A DNA stretch of 64,000 nt from Clostridiales bacterium (GCA_015056175.1 SVGT01000004.1:43175-107174), one strand, 5' to 3'; positions 9,421 to 18,755 are shown, numbered from the stretch's first letter. Program-made: numbers and translations. The notes: generated by a model from the letters alone, not told the origin.

Positions 9421-9450
9421 GTATAAAGAGCAGGCCGTTTTCCCATACTG
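9421..9450 (+). promoter_or_regulatory. candidate sigma-G promoter of the gerA operon
   Basis: GTATA (9421-9425), 18 bases, CATACTG (9444-9450). The -35 fits the forespore consensus GHATR exactly, and the -10 differs from CATNHTA only at its last base. It lies 23 bases before the gerA start. gerA-type operons are sigma-G dependent in B. subtilis. Confidence 0.65.
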
Positions 9451-9473
9451 ACAGGTAAAAAGGGGGTGTGTGC

Positions 9474-10997
9474 ATGCCGGATCCCGTATGGCCCCGGGAA
9501 GCCAAAGGAGCGCTCACGGGAGCGTATGCAGAAAAATGTACCCGTCTCAGAACAGCCTGTCATACTGAGCTGAGCAGTGACGTCAAGGTACGCGCCTTTT
9601 CCGTGCTGGGGCATGAGGCCACGCTTTTCTACATCGACGGCATGGCCGACGCCTCCCAGGTGACCCGCTATATTCTCTTCCCCTGCCAGACAGCCCCGCA
9701 ACTCCCGGAGGGCGAGGAGCTACTTGATCACCTCCTGTCCGTTGTGCTGCCTGTGGGCGTGGTACAGACCACCTGTCAACTGGAGCAGGCGCTGTCTTCC
9801 CTTTTCAGCGGCGATGCGCTGATGGTCATCGACGGCATTGACGGCGTCATCACGCTGGATGTGAAGGGCTACGCCTCCCGCGGCATTGCTCCGCCGCCGG
9901 ACGAAACGGTGATCGTCGGCCCTCATGAGGGATTTACCGAAACGCTGAAAAACAACCTGACATTGATGCGCCGTCTGATGCGCTCCCCGGCGCTTATCGC
10001 AGAGCCCATTTCCGTTGGCAACAAAATCCCCAAGCAGCTGTTTCTGCTTTATCTCAAGGATATCGCCCCCGATGACGCCGTAGAAGAAATGCGCCGCCGT
10101 ATCCGGGGCTGCAATGTGGATTACGTATTCAGCATGGGCGCGCTGGAGCAGCTTCTAGAGGACGATCCCTACGCGCTGCTGCCTCAGGCCGTCCACACAG
10201 AACGCCCGGACAGAGCCTGCAGTTTTCTGCTCGAAGGGCAGATCGTGGTGCTGATGGAAAACGCACCCTATGCCATGGCCATGCCGGCAGGGCTCCCCCA
10301 CCTTCTCCACGCGCCGGATGACAGCGCCATGCGATGGCAATACGGCTCTTTTCTGCGCCTCTTGCGCATGTGCGGCCTGCTGCTGGCACTGGTTCTGCCC
10401 GCGCTGTACGTGGCGCTGACCACCTTCCACCCGGAAGGTCTGCCCGTCACGCTGATGACCTCTATCCTGGAAACGCAGAGCAAGGTACCGCTGCTGCTGT
10501 TCCCGTCCATGATGATCATGCTGTTCATCTTCTGCCTGATCAATGAAGCCGGCACCCGCGTGCCGGGCGCGCTGGGCAGCGGACTGAGCATCGTAGGCGG
10601 ATTGATCCTGGGCCAGGCCGCCATCACCGCCAATCTGTTCAGCCCGCTGGTGATCATTGTGGTGGCGCTCAGCGGTCTGGGCAGCTATGCTGCGCCCAGC
10701 TACAGCCTGACGCTGTCCATCCGCCTCGCACAGTTCCTGCTGCTGATCCTGGCCGGTCTGTTCGGTTTTCTGGGGCTGATCGGCGGGCTGTTTCTTTTGC
10801 TCATGCGTACAGCAGCCATGACCAGCCTGGGAAGACCTGCCAATGCGCCGTTGATGCCTGCGCGTCCCGCCAATCCCGATGATCTGTTGCGCTTGCCCAT
10901 CTGGCGGCAGCGTCTGCGCGGCGCACTGAGCAATCCCGACCATATAGACCGCACCCGGGGCAAAATGCGCGCCTGGGATGACAGGAGGCATTCGTGA
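9474..10997 (+). CDS. gerAA: GerA-family spore germinant receptor A subunit
   Basis: 507 residues, the family's usual size. A subunits form the ligand-gated channel of the germinant receptor in the spore inner membrane. The N-terminal half is soluble and contains ALMVIDGIDGVITLDVKGY, PPPDETVIVGPHEGF (the family's 'EPxxExVIRGPREGF' region) and IGNKIPKQ-like SVGNKIPKQLFLLYL. The C-terminal half has about five membrane helices from residue 300, with the conserved NEAGTRVPGALG loop. Start ATG 9474 is preceded by AGGGGG; an in-frame GTG at 9468 is too close to that site. The stop overlaps the gerB start by 4 bases. Ligand specificity cannot be read. Confidence 0.95.
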   Translation: MPDPVWPREAKGALTGAYAEKCTRLRTACHTELSSDVKVRAFSVLGHEATLFYIDGMADASQVTRYILFPCQTAPQLPEGEELLDHLLSVVLPVGVVQTTCQLEQALSSLFSGDALMVIDGIDGVITLDVKGYASRGIAPPPDETVIVGPHEGFTETLKNNLTLMRRLMRSPALIAEPISVGNKIPKQLFLLYLKDIAPDDAVEEMRRRIRGCNVDYVFSMGALEQLLEDDPYALLPQAVHTERPDRACSFLLEGQIVVLMENAPYAMAMPAGLPHLLHAPDDSAMRWQYGSFLRLLRMCGLLLALVLPALYVALTTFHPEGLPVTLMTSILETQSKVPLLLFPSMMIMLFIFCLINEAGTRVPGALGSGLSIVGGLILGQAAITANLFSPLVIIVVALSGLGSYAAPSYSLTLSIRLAQFLLLILAGLFGFLGLIGGLFLLLMRTAAMTSLGRPANAPLMPARPANPDDLLRLPIWRQRLRGALSNPDHIDRTRGKMRAWDDRRHS

Positions 10998-12136
10998 ATC
11001 TGTTCAGAACCACCACCGAGGTGCATTCCCAGCCCGCACAGCTCCACCAGCGCTGGGAGGCCTATGTATCCGATCAATACAAGCTGTCCGCGCTGTGCCT
11101 GCTTGCTCTGCTCTGGCTCAGCCACAGCCTGTTTCTTGCAGACCGCGTCAGCACGCCCTCTTATCTCAGCGTGCTGCTGTTTCTCATGCCGCTTGCGGTG
11201 CTGCACGGCGTCTGCCTTTTTCTTTCCAGGAGAGCAGAGGGCGGCAGTACGTTAACTGCACTGCTTCCCCGTTTTCTCGGACGTGGGATGGAGTGCCTGA
11301 TCGGCCTGTCGCTGCTCTGCGACGCGGTTTTCCTTCTGTGCGGCCTTGCCTCCCTGCTGGGCGAAATGCTGCCCGCCCTTCGGCGTTACATGATCGTCCC
11401 GCTGATTGGCGCCTTCTGCTTTCTGTCGATGCTGCGCAACAAGCACTTTGCCCTGCTTCGGCTGTCAGGTTTTCTGTTTCTGCCGCTGCTGATCGGCATT
11501 TTTCTGTCCGCCGCTCCGGCGCTGAAGGAAGGGCACTTTCATCATTTCTTTCCTCTTTTGGGCAGCGGTCCTGCATCTATTGGCAAGGGAGCCTTATGGC
11601 TGTGCGGCAATCTGGGCTGTGCCTGCCTCCCCCTGCTAATCCCCGGAGAAAAGGAAAGCCTTTCCCGCATGCGGCAAAAGGGCAAGCGCCGCGGAGGCGG
11701 ATTTCTCTTTCTGCTGTCGCTGTATGCGCTGCTTGTGATTGCGATGTACACCTACCTCCTGCCGCCCTACGCCCTGACGGAGCAGCTTTCCATGGGCGAA
11801 CGGTTGCTGCTCCCGGTGCAGATCTCATCCTCCGTTCCCGGTTGGTCACTGTACGTGTGCAGCCTCATTTTGCTGCTGCTTGTATGCTATACCGGTCTGA
11901 TCAGCCGAAGCGCTGCCTTTCTGCACGGCAGCTGCACCAAGGAGGATCATCCGTCCGATCTGTTGATCCTGGTTTTGATCCTGCTATCGCTTCCCTGTGC
12001 TTTTTTCTACGCACATGACGTGCAGGATTATCTGGTCCTGCTGCTCCCCTATCGCGCACTTCCTTATCTTGCGGCGCTCACGCTGGCGTCAATCGGCGCA
12101 CTGATCAAAGCCGGGAAAAGGAGGAAAACGGCATGA
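10994..12136 (+). CDS. gerAB: GerB-family germinant receptor permease subunit
   Basis: 380 residues, about ten membrane helices, of the spore-permease branch of the APC amino-acid transporter superfamily; B subunits bind the germinant. The family's segment after helix 1, seen here as FLMPLAVLHGVCLFLSRR, and the central loop YVCSLILLLLVCYTGLI are present. It starts with GTG at 10994 behind CAGGAGG and overlaps gerA by 4 bases and gerC by 4 bases, so the three subunits are translationally coupled. The C-terminus is basic (KAGKRRKTA). Confidence 0.92.
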   Translation: MNLFRTTTEVHSQPAQLHQRWEAYVSDQYKLSALCLLALLWLSHSLFLADRVSTPSYLSVLLFLMPLAVLHGVCLFLSRRAEGGSTLTALLPRFLGRGMECLIGLSLLCDAVFLLCGLASLLGEMLPALRRYMIVPLIGAFCFLSMLRNKHFALLRLSGFLFLPLLIGIFLSAAPALKEGHFHHFFPLLGSGPASIGKGALWLCGNLGCACLPLLIPGEKESLSRMRQKGKRRGGGFLFLLSLYALLVIAMYTYLLPPYALTEQLSMGERLLLPVQISSSVPGWSLYVCSLILLLLVCYTGLISRSAAFLHGSCTKEDHPSDLLILVLILLSLPCAFFYAHDVQDYLVLLLPYRALPYLAALTLASIGALIKAGKRRKTA

Positions 12137-13266
12137 AAATCCTGTGCTGCCTTTTGCTTTGCCTGCTGCTGGGCGGCTGTGCCAGCTACGGCACCGAGGA
12201 ACAGATGATGGTCGTGCTGCTGGGCGTCGATCAGGAAAGTGACGGCAATATCCGCGTCATCGCCAAAGTTCCCAGTTTTTCATCCGGCGGCGACGGCAAT
12301 TCCGCCTCATCCTCTGACGGCTATCTGACCCTGACCGCATCCACACCTGATTTTTCGTCTGCCCTGACGCTGCTCCATGCAACCGCTCCGCGCGCCCTCA
12401 ACTACAGCCAGACGCGTCAGCTTTTGCTGAGCAGCGATGTGCTGCTGCATCACACAGACCTTCTGTATCAGTTAAGCCATGTGGACGGCATGCGCAGCCA
12501 AACGGCAGTCAGCGTATGTGAGGGAAAGGCGGAGGATGTGATCTCAGCCGAAAAGGCTGTCGTGGGCACTCGCCTGAGCCGATACATCGACAGCACGCTG
12601 GAAACCGCACTGCAGGAGGGCTACATTCCGGACAGCACTTTGATCCGGGTGCACACGCAACTGGATAATGGCTATCAGGACGCGCTTCTGGCACTGACCG
12701 GTTTGAGCGCCGGGGATCAGCAGCAATCCGGCAAGGAAAACAGCGTGCAGGCATTCACCCAATCCACCGACGGTTTAGCCGGCAAACTTCCTTCCACAAG
12801 CGGTAAATCCGTACAGTGGATGGGGGCCGCCGCCATGGACGGCCGGCAATTGTCCGGCTTCCTGTCCGGCTTTGAAACGTCTCTTTGCCGTTTTCTCATG
12901 CAGGAAACGCGCGAACTGACCTTTGAGACGCAAGAAGCGACCGCTGTCTTTACGCCCCGGTACGGACCGCACCTGTCCGTAAAGCAAACCGGCAGCCAGA
13001 CCACGCTTTCCGTCCGTGCGGATCTGAACATGCTCCCCAAATACGGCGCGCAGATTTCTCCATCCACTGCAGATGCTCTGATAACCGATGAGATTCTCCG
13101 CCTTCTTTCCACGCTCCAAAGCATGCAGTGCGATGCGCTGGGGTTTGGCAGCAGGGCCGTTCGGAATTATCTGACGCTGGACGATTGGGAAAACAGCCGC
13201 TGGAAGGAAACCTACGCCACCGCACAGGTGGCAGCAGATATCCGCATCATCCGCATGGACGAATGA
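12133..13266 (+). CDS. gerAC: GerC-family germinant receptor lipoprotein
   Basis: 377 residues of the Ger(x)C family. The lipobox LLGGC ends at Cys16 after a short leucine-rich signal, so the protein should be lipid-anchored outside the spore inner membrane. The family opening after the lipobox, YGTEEQMMVVLLGVDQESDG, corresponds to the usual 'ELnelaivxgigID'. A glycine/serine-rich insert (SSGGDGNSASSSDG) follows. A linker SGKENSVQAFTQS separates the N-terminal half from the C-terminal domain, which begins about residue 225 with VQWMGAAAMDGRQLSGFLSG. Completes the receptor operon. Confidence 0.93.
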   Translation: MKILCCLLLCLLLGGCASYGTEEQMMVVLLGVDQESDGNIRVIAKVPSFSSGGDGNSASSSDGYLTLTASTPDFSSALTLLHATAPRALNYSQTRQLLLSSDVLLHHTDLLYQLSHVDGMRSQTAVSVCEGKAEDVISAEKAVVGTRLSRYIDSTLETALQEGYIPDSTLIRVHTQLDNGYQDALLALTGLSAGDQQQSGKENSVQAFTQSTDGLAGKLPSTSGKSVQWMGAAAMDGRQLSGFLSGFETSLCRFLMQETRELTFETQEATAVFTPRYGPHLSVKQTGSQTTLSVRADLNMLPKYGAQISPSTADALITDEILRLLSTLQSMQCDALGFGSRAVRNYLTLDDWENSRWKETYATAQVAADIRIIRMDE

Positions 13267-13369
13267 CCGTATTCGTCAATCTGCCCATAATCAGGCATCC
13301 TTCTGCATCAAATTGCCAGAAAGTATAATTTTTTCCGTGAAGGGGATAGCATAATCGTTACGCTCATGA

Positions 13370-13375
13370 TATAAT
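13370..13375 (+). promoter_or_regulatory. -10 element before the DUF2007-like gene
   Basis: TATAAT at 13370-13375, 36 bases before the start at 13412. No convincing -35 at 17 bases. Confidence 0.35.
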
Positions 13376-13411
13376 AGCATTGTATACGTGTTCCCAAAAG
13401 GAGGAAATAGC

Positions 13412-13630
13412 ATGGCAGACAATCCCTCGTGGAAAGTGATCCACATGGCGCGCAGCGAAAAGCTTGCCCAGTCGATCATGTCTGCACTGGAGAGCGAAGG
13501 CTTTCTGGTACGCCTCAAGCAGGTGTACCGCACCGTTTCTTCCGAGGAAAACTATTATGAGATTATGGTTCCCAGCGCAGAAGCCACTGAAGCCCAGCAG
13601 CTTCTGATTGAAAAAAATCTCTTGCTGTGA
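13412..13630 (+). CDS. small DUF2007-like protein
   Basis: 72 residues. The layout (WKVIHMARSEKLAQSIMSAL, then ESEGFLVRLKQV, then YYEIMVPSAEATEAQQLL) is that of the DUF2007 'putative signal transducing' fold: beta-alpha-beta with a second helix. No biochemical role is known. ATG 13412 is chosen because AGGAGG lies just upstream; a GTG at 13388 precedes that ribosome site. It is 22 bases upstream of pfkA and probably co-transcribed. Confidence 0.7.
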   Translation: MADNPSWKVIHMARSEKLAQSIMSALESEGFLVRLKQVYRTVSSEENYYEIMVPSAEATEAQQLLIEKNLLL

Positions 13631-13652
13631 ATCTGATTAAGGAGTGAACGTA

Positions 13653-14702
13653 ATGCCCAGAATTGCAGTCCTCACCAGCGGCGGCGACAGCCCCGGTATG
13701 AACGCTGCGGTCGTCAGCGTTGCGCGCAATGCAGCCTCTTTGGATATGCCCCTCATCGGCATCAAGCGCGGTTATAACGGCCTCATCAATACTAAAGGCA
13801 GCTGGGATGACAATTTTATCAATCTGGATCTGAACACTGTTCTGGATATTGCCGATCTTCCCGGCACTTATCTGCGCACCGCCCGCTGTGATGAATTCCG
13901 CCAGCCCGAGTATCGCGATATTGCCGCCAAGGTTCTGCGCGATATGGACGTGGTGGGTCTGGTTGTCATCGGCGGCAACGGCAGCTTTGCCGGCGCCAAG
14001 TATCTGTGTGAGCTGGGCATTCCCTGCATCGGCATCCCCGGCACCATTGATAACGACCTGGCCTATACCGAAATGACGCTGGGCTACGATACGGCCGTCA
14101 ACACCTGTGTGGACGCCGTGCGCGCCATCCGCGCCACCTCCCGTTCTCACGACCGTCCCCACGTTGTGGAAGTGATGGGTCGCGACTGCGGCGATATTGC
14201 TCTGTCCACCGCCGCTGCTACCGGCGCCGAAATTCTGATCGTACCCGAAGTTCGCTGGAGCGTGGATGAAGTGGCCGCGAGGCTGAACCGTCAGCTGCAG
14301 AAGGGCAACCCCCGCGCTACCGTGGTCATCGCCGAAGGCTCCTGGAGCTCCATGGAACCCTTCGATGTGTACAGCTTCCTCAAGCCCTACGGCAAGCAGG
14401 TGTTTGAAGGCGAGCCCATGACCTCCAACCGTCTGGCCAGCGTGCTCAAGCGCAAGTGCGGCATGGCAGAGGTCCGCTCCACTGTGGTGGGTTACACCCA
14501 GCGCGGCACCACCCCCACCGCCCGTGACAGCATGTTTGCTTTCGAAGCCGGCTACATCGCCGTCAACCTGCTGCGCAAGGGAATCGGCAATCAGGTCATT
14601 GGTATGAAGAACGGCAAGCTCTTCAACATGCCCATTGATGAAGCCCTGGCCGTCAAGCCCGAATTTGACTATCGCACCTTCAACATCATCAACGCGCTGT
14701 AA
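13653..14702 (+). CDS. pfkA: 6-phosphofructokinase
   Basis: 349 residues. Glycolytic phosphorylation of fructose 6-phosphate. The motifs LTSGGDSPGMNA, PGTIDND (catalytic Asp about 133) and VEVMGRDCGDIAL (fructose-6-phosphate site) are intact. Gly in PGTIDND, not Lys, points to ATP rather than pyrophosphate as donor. The usual nucleotide motif GGDGS is GGNGS here (Asn about 109), which removes the Mg-ATP-contacting Asp known from E. coli Pfk (Asp103). It is about 30 residues longer than bacterial PfkA (319-320). AAGGAG 8 bases upstream fixes ATG 13653. A strong terminator follows. Confidence 0.93.
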   Translation: MPRIAVLTSGGDSPGMNAAVVSVARNAASLDMPLIGIKRGYNGLINTKGSWDDNFINLDLNTVLDIADLPGTYLRTARCDEFRQPEYRDIAAKVLRDMDVVGLVVIGGNGSFAGAKYLCELGIPCIGIPGTIDNDLAYTEMTLGYDTAVNTCVDAVRAIRATSRSHDRPHVVEVMGRDCGDIALSTAAATGAEILIVPEVRWSVDEVAARLNRQLQKGNPRATVVIAEGSWSSMEPFDVYSFLKPYGKQVFEGEPMTSNRLASVLKRKCGMAEVRSTVVGYTQRGTTPTARDSMFAFEAGYIAVNLLRKGIGNQVIGMKNGKLFNMPIDEALAVKPEFDYRTFNIINAL

Positions 14703-14714
14703 TGACCAACATCA

Positions 14715-14743
14715 AAGACCTGCTCGTTTGAGCAGGTCTTTTT
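14715..14743 (+). terminator. rho-independent terminator of pfkA
   Basis: AAGACCTGCTC and GAGCAGGTCTT with a 4-base loop, then a T run. Confidence 0.9.
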
Positions 14744-14787
14744 CTTTTTCATTTCAAGTTCATCTGCTGCGTAAAGAAGCGCACAAG

Positions 14788-14814
14788 AAAAGGGACCGTG
14801 CTAAGCACGGTCCC
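14788..14814 (-). terminator. terminator of the sugar ABC operon
   Basis: Minus-strand hairpin GGGACCGTGC / GCACGGTCCC with a 3-base loop followed by TTTTC, 41 bases after the binding-protein stop. Confidence 0.85.
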
Positions 14815-14854
14815 CACTGAATTTAATTCAGTTTAGCTTTCGCTACCAAGCAAA

Positions 14855-16336
14855 TTACTTGCCCAGGTGAGCATTCAGCTGTTCCTGAGCGTCAGCGATC
14901 ATGTCCTGCAGACCGGCGGCGTTCAGCTTCTCCATCATTTCGTCCAGAACGGTGTCGATGGGCCACAGGCCGCACTGGATGTTGGAGGAGTATTCAGAGT
15001 AGATGTTCTTGATTTCGGCCATTTCAGCAGTCCAGCGGGTGTTGTCCCACATGAAGCCCTGCAGAGTGGAGACCTTGGCGTTGTTGGCCACTTCTTCATA
15101 GTACATATCGTACTGTTCGAAGACGGGAGCCTTAGCCTTGCCATCGATCTGGTCCTGAGACACGGCGATGGAGCTGTTGAAGTAAGCAGGCTGAGAGAAG
15201 CCCCAGGGATTGTAGTTGTCGGAACCGATCTGAGTGCGCAGCACGCCACCGGCGCAAGCTTCGCTCTGCTCAGCGGTCACATAATCCCAGTGATAGCCCT
15301 TCACACCGTAGCGCATGGTGTCAACAAACAGCTGATCCACGTAGCACAGTTCGAGGTACTTCAGAGCGGCGATCATGCGAGCTTCATCTTCTTCCAGGGT
15401 CACAGACAGAGCGTTCATGGAGCCCTGCACGGTGTCGATGGAGAGGTTGGGGCCAAAGTAGCAGGTCATTTCGGTGTTCCAGCCGTTGGCGACGGAGTAG
15501 TCATAGCCGGGCCAAGCCTGGACGAAGTTGATGCGATAGGTGCTGGAGTCAACAGCAGTTTCGGTGAGGGTGGGAGCATCGGGGTTCACGAGGCCCTTAG
15601 CATACCAATCGCCCATGGTGCGCAGACGTTCCATGATTTCGGGATCGTCGTACACGGTCACAACCTTGGCTTCTTCGTCGCCGAAGATGATACCGATCTT
15701 CATTTCACGAGAGATGAAGTCGAAGGAAGATTCCAGACCAGCGGGAGCGCCGCCGATACGGACGGGATATTCATTCTCGTTCAGAGTGGCCTTCCAGGCA
15801 ACCAGGAAGTCAGTCAGTTCGCTCCACGCGGAGATATGGTCAGGAATTTCGAAGCCGAGTTCCTTAGCCAGATCAGCGGGATAGTAGATGAAGTTCATGG
15901 TGGCGTAGTCCTTCTTAACGGGGATCGCATAGATCGCTCCGCTGGGATGGGTAGCCAGATCCCACACGTCCTGGGTCATTTCGGCGACCAGGCCGGGCAC
16001 ATGCTCGAGGTAAGGCTTCACGTCAGCGAAGATACCTTCGTTGATGCGGTCGGTGGTGTTGTTCAGCCAGGAGCAAGTGTAGTAAATGTCATACACTTCG
16101 CCGTTCTGGATGGAGTTCAGCATCTGGTCATTGGTCATGTACTCGATCTGGCAGGTAACGCCGATCTTTTCGCTGGACATCTTGTTCAGCTCTTCCAGAA
16201 CCATCGCGTTATCGACGGGACCGGTAGCGCCGCAACCCATGGCCCAAGTCAGCGCGACAACGTCTTCAGCGCCGGCGAAGGAAGCCATAGAGAGGACCAT
16301 GATGAGAGCCAGCACGAGAGATACGAGCTTCTTCAT
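14855..16336 (-). CDS. extracellular solute-binding protein of a CUT1 sugar ABC transporter
   Basis: 493 residues, the size of LplA/YtcQ-type family 1 binding proteins. The signal peptide MKKLVSLVLALIMVLSMASF ends with an AGA-ED signal peptidase I site. There is no lipobox Cys, unusual for a Gram-positive binding protein; the first Cys is in WAMGCGATG, well after the signal. The body shows the family's ligand-cleft pattern (YDIYYTCSWLNNT, YAIPVKKDYATMNFIYY). RBS AAAGGAGG is well placed. The gene is 78 bases downstream of the second permease, in the same operon. No ATPase gene is present; such importers usually share an MsmX-type ATPase encoded elsewhere. The sugar is unknown. Confidence 0.92.
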   Translation of the reverse strand: MKKLVSLVLALIMVLSMASFAGAEDVVALTWAMGCGATGPVDNAMVLEELNKMSSEKIGVTCQIEYMTNDQMLNSIQNGEVYDIYYTCSWLNNTTDRINEGIFADVKPYLEHVPGLVAEMTQDVWDLATHPSGAIYAIPVKKDYATMNFIYYPADLAKELGFEIPDHISAWSELTDFLVAWKATLNENEYPVRIGGAPAGLESSFDFISREMKIGIIFGDEEAKVVTVYDDPEIMERLRTMGDWYAKGLVNPDAPTLTETAVDSSTYRINFVQAWPGYDYSVANGWNTEMTCYFGPNLSIDTVQGSMNALSVTLEEDEARMIAALKYLELCYVDQLFVDTMRYGVKGYHWDYVTAEQSEACAGGVLRTQIGSDNYNPWGFSQPAYFNSSIAVSQDQIDGKAKAPVFEQYDMYYEEVANNAKVSTLQGFMWDNTRWTAEMAEIKNIYSEYSSNIQCGLWPIDTVLDEMMEKLNAAGLQDMIADAQEQLNAHLGK

Positions 16337-16414
16337 AATAGAAACCCTCCTTTAATATTTATTACCACAGCCCGTAAGCTGCAATAACCTTGTAAAGATA
16401 CGCTTTTCTTCTGA

Positions 16415-17356
16415 TTAGCCCTTCACGGCGCCGATGGTCAGACCGCCGATGAAGTACTTCTGGAAGAAGGGATAGGAGCAGGCAATCGGGATAACGGAGA
16501 CCATAACCATGGCCATACGTACGGTTTCGGAAGGCACGTTCTGCGCTTCGCCGGGAGTCATGAACTGGGCGTTGCGGCTCAGGAAGTCGATGTTGTTTTC
16601 CAGAGAAATCAGCACGTACTGCAGGGGGTACAGATCCTGAGCGTTGGAGTTCAGGTAGTACTTGGCCATCATCCAGTCATTCCAGTAAGCGAAGGTGAAG
16701 AACAGACCGATGGTCGCGATGGAAGGCAGGGAGATGGGCAGCACGATCTGCAGGAAGATACGGATCTGGCGGGCGCCGTCGATCTTCGCAGATTCGATGA
16801 TGGCTTCGGGAACCGTCGTCTGGAAGAACGTTCTCATGATGACGATGTAGAAGCTGGAGCAGCAGATGGGCAGGATCAGCGCCCAGAAGGAGTTCTTCAG
16901 GCCCAGGATGTTGGTGTTGATCATGTAGCTGGCGACCAGACCGCCGCTGAACAGCATGGGGATCAGCACGAAGATGGCGAAGAAACCACGCAGACGGTAG
17001 TTGGGACGGCTCAGGGCATAACCCATGGTGGAGCACATCACCAAACCGATGCCGGTACCGATCACGGTGACCAGGATGGAGTTGAGGAACGCGCCGCCGA
17101 TGTAGCGCCACTGGCGGAACAGGTACGCGTAGGATTCAATACTCCAGCCGTTGGGGACGTAGCTGTAGCCCTTCTGCAGGATGGAAGTTTCGCTGGAGAA
17201 GGAAACGATGAGCACCAGCAGAGCAGGCATGAAGCACAGCAGAGCCAGAGCAATGAACAGGATGGAAATGAAGACGTTGGTCAACGGCTTAACGCGGTTG
17301 AACTTCTTCAGGCCTTCCACAGGGGCCTTGAAAGTCTTTTTATTAGCGGTAGACAT
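16415..17356 (-). CDS. sugar ABC transporter permease, LplC/MalG type
   Basis: 313 residues, six membrane helices, with the ATPase-coupling EAA loop seen as EAIIESAKIDGARQIRIFLQ (about residues 200-220). The protein ends GGLTIGAVKG, typical of the LplC branch (usually 'GGLMxGAVKG'). ATG 17356 is chosen because AAAGGAG sits 9 bases upstream; a longer open frame to 17386 contains that site. It lies 34 bases after the partner permease. Confidence 0.94.
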   Translation of the reverse strand: MSTANKKTFKAPVEGLKKFNRVKPLTNVFISILFIALALLCFMPALLVLIVSFSSETSILQKGYSYVPNGWSIESYAYLFRQWRYIGGAFLNSILVTVIGTGIGLVMCSTMGYALSRPNYRLRGFFAIFVLIPMLFSGGLVASYMINTNILGLKNSFWALILPICCSSFYIVIMRTFFQTTVPEAIIESAKIDGARQIRIFLQIVLPISLPSIATIGLFFTFAYWNDWMMAKYYLNSNAQDLYPLQYVLISLENNIDFLSRNAQFMTPGEAQNVPSETVRMAMVMVSVIPIACSYPFFQKYFIGGLTIGAVKG

Positions 17357-17389
17357 TTTAGCATTCTCCTTTCGTCCGTTATTCACCGA

Positions 17390-18361
17390 TTAGAACATAC
17401 CGGCATCGGGATCGATCTTCTTGACCACGATGTTGGCGATGATAATGGTGATGCAACCGCAGACGGACTGCAGAAGAGAAGTAGCGGAAGACATGTTGAT
17501 GTTGGGACGCTCCAGCAGAGCCTTGTAGATGTACACGTCGAAAGTCTGGGTGATTTCCACCAGACCGCCGGCGTTACGCGTGGCCTGATAGAACAGACCG
17601 AAGTCGCTGCGGAAGATGGAGCCGACTGCCATGATGAACATGATGGAGATGATGGGACGCAGGGTGGGCAGGGTGATGTACTTGGTCTGCTGCCACTTGG
17701 TAGCGCCGTCAATCAGAGCGGCTTCGTACATTTCCTGATCGATACCGGAGATGGAGGACAGGTACACAACCATGTTGTAGCCCATGCCCTTCCAAACATT
17801 CAGGAAGACCAGGAACCAGGTCCAGAAGCCCACGTCCGTGTACCACATGTTCTTGGTTTCACGGATGCCCAGGCCGACCAGGATGTTGTTGACCAGACCG
17901 GCGTCGGTGGCCAGGAAGGCGTACACGAAGTAGCTGATAACAACCCAGGACAGGAAGTGGGGCAGGAACATCATGGTCTGGCAAACCTTGGCCAGCTTCT
18001 GAGAATACATGTTGTTGATCAGAATAGCCAGGGTAACGGGGATCACAACGCCCAGCACGATGAAGATGAAGTTGTACACCAGGGTGTTGCGCAGCATGTC
18101 GGAGAAGTAGCTGGACTTGAACAGGAATTCGAAGTTGTCAAAGCCGCACCACTTGGAGTTCACAAACAGGCTGTACAGGAAGCTCTTACCAGGCTTTACC
18201 CTGTAGTTCTTGAATGCGATGACCACGCCGAACATGGGCGCGTAGCAGAAGATAAGATACCAGATGGTGGTAGGAAGATGGAGCAAGAAAATCTCAAGAT
18301 TGTCAAACGAAGAGCCGTTGCTGCCCGTTTTCTTCTTGCTCTTGACCGCTGTCGTACTCAT
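17390..18361 (-). CDS. sugar ABC transporter permease, LplB/MalF type
   Basis: 323 residues, six helices. The LplB-branch opening HLPTTIWYLIFCYAPMFGVV and the coupling loop QEMYEAALIDGATKWQQTKY are present. ATG 18361 with AAAGGGG 11 bases upstream is chosen over a longer open frame reaching 18466, whose extra 35 residues look non-protein-like and cover the leader. First gene of the permease-permease-binding protein operon. Confidence 0.94.
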   Translation of the reverse strand: MSTTAVKSKKKTGSNGSSFDNLEIFLLHLPTTIWYLIFCYAPMFGVVIAFKNYRVKPGKSFLYSLFVNSKWCGFDNFEFLFKSSYFSDMLRNTLVYNFIFIVLGVVIPVTLAILINNMYSQKLAKVCQTMMFLPHFLSWVVISYFVYAFLATDAGLVNNILVGLGIRETKNMWYTDVGFWTWFLVFLNVWKGMGYNMVVYLSSISGIDQEMYEAALIDGATKWQQTKYITLPTLRPIISIMFIMAVGSIFRSDFGLFYQATRNAGGLVEITQTFDVYIYKALLERPNINMSSATSLLQSVCGCITIIIANIVVKKIDPDAGMF

Positions 18362-18479
18362 AGAGAGGCCAACCCCTTTCGCGTGCGATGGATTCGGTGA
18401 TGTTTTACAGAAAAGCGGAACTAAAGAAAGCCGAAGTTTCCTTCGCTTTCTGCCAAACAACATCACTGATGATGGATTG

Positions 18480-18508
18480 AGTATAACACAGTTTTCGGGG
18501 CTTGTAAA
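18480..18508 (-). promoter_or_regulatory. sigma-A promoter of the sugar ABC operon
   Basis: TTTACA (18503-18508), 17 bases, TATACT (18480-18485); the leader to the first start codon is about 110 bases. The 394-base gap 18362-18755 is AT-rich and otherwise holds only this promoter and the spoVA terminator; I see no riboswitch. Confidence 0.8.
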
Positions 18509-18702
18509 TACTTTTTTTGTTCACTCTATCCATTATTTTTTCATTTTTTATAAGATTTGCCCAATTTTTATGAATATCAAAGGGCTCCGATGTATTTTTT
18601 TCCATATCTTTTCCCCAAGTGAAATCGTATGCTTTCGTCACATTATGAAGCATTTTAAGCAGTATTTGTCCCAAACTCAGCATGTTTTGTCAAAAACAAA
18701 TT

Positions 18703-18732
18703 AAACGGCCGTACAATTTTGCACAGCCGTTT
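18703..18732 (-). terminator. terminator of the spoVA operon
   Basis: Minus-strand AAACGGC ... GCCGTTT arms that extend inward with two mismatches, followed by TTAATTTGTTTTTG. Confidence 0.65.
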
Positions 18733-18755
18733 AACCAATTTCCAAATATTCTTTT

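Noticed and set aside
18405..18683. 92-residue minus-strand frame upstream of the sugar permease
   Set aside because: No ribosome site, no promoter, AT-rich intergenic DNA, and it contains the -35 and -10 of the ABC operon.
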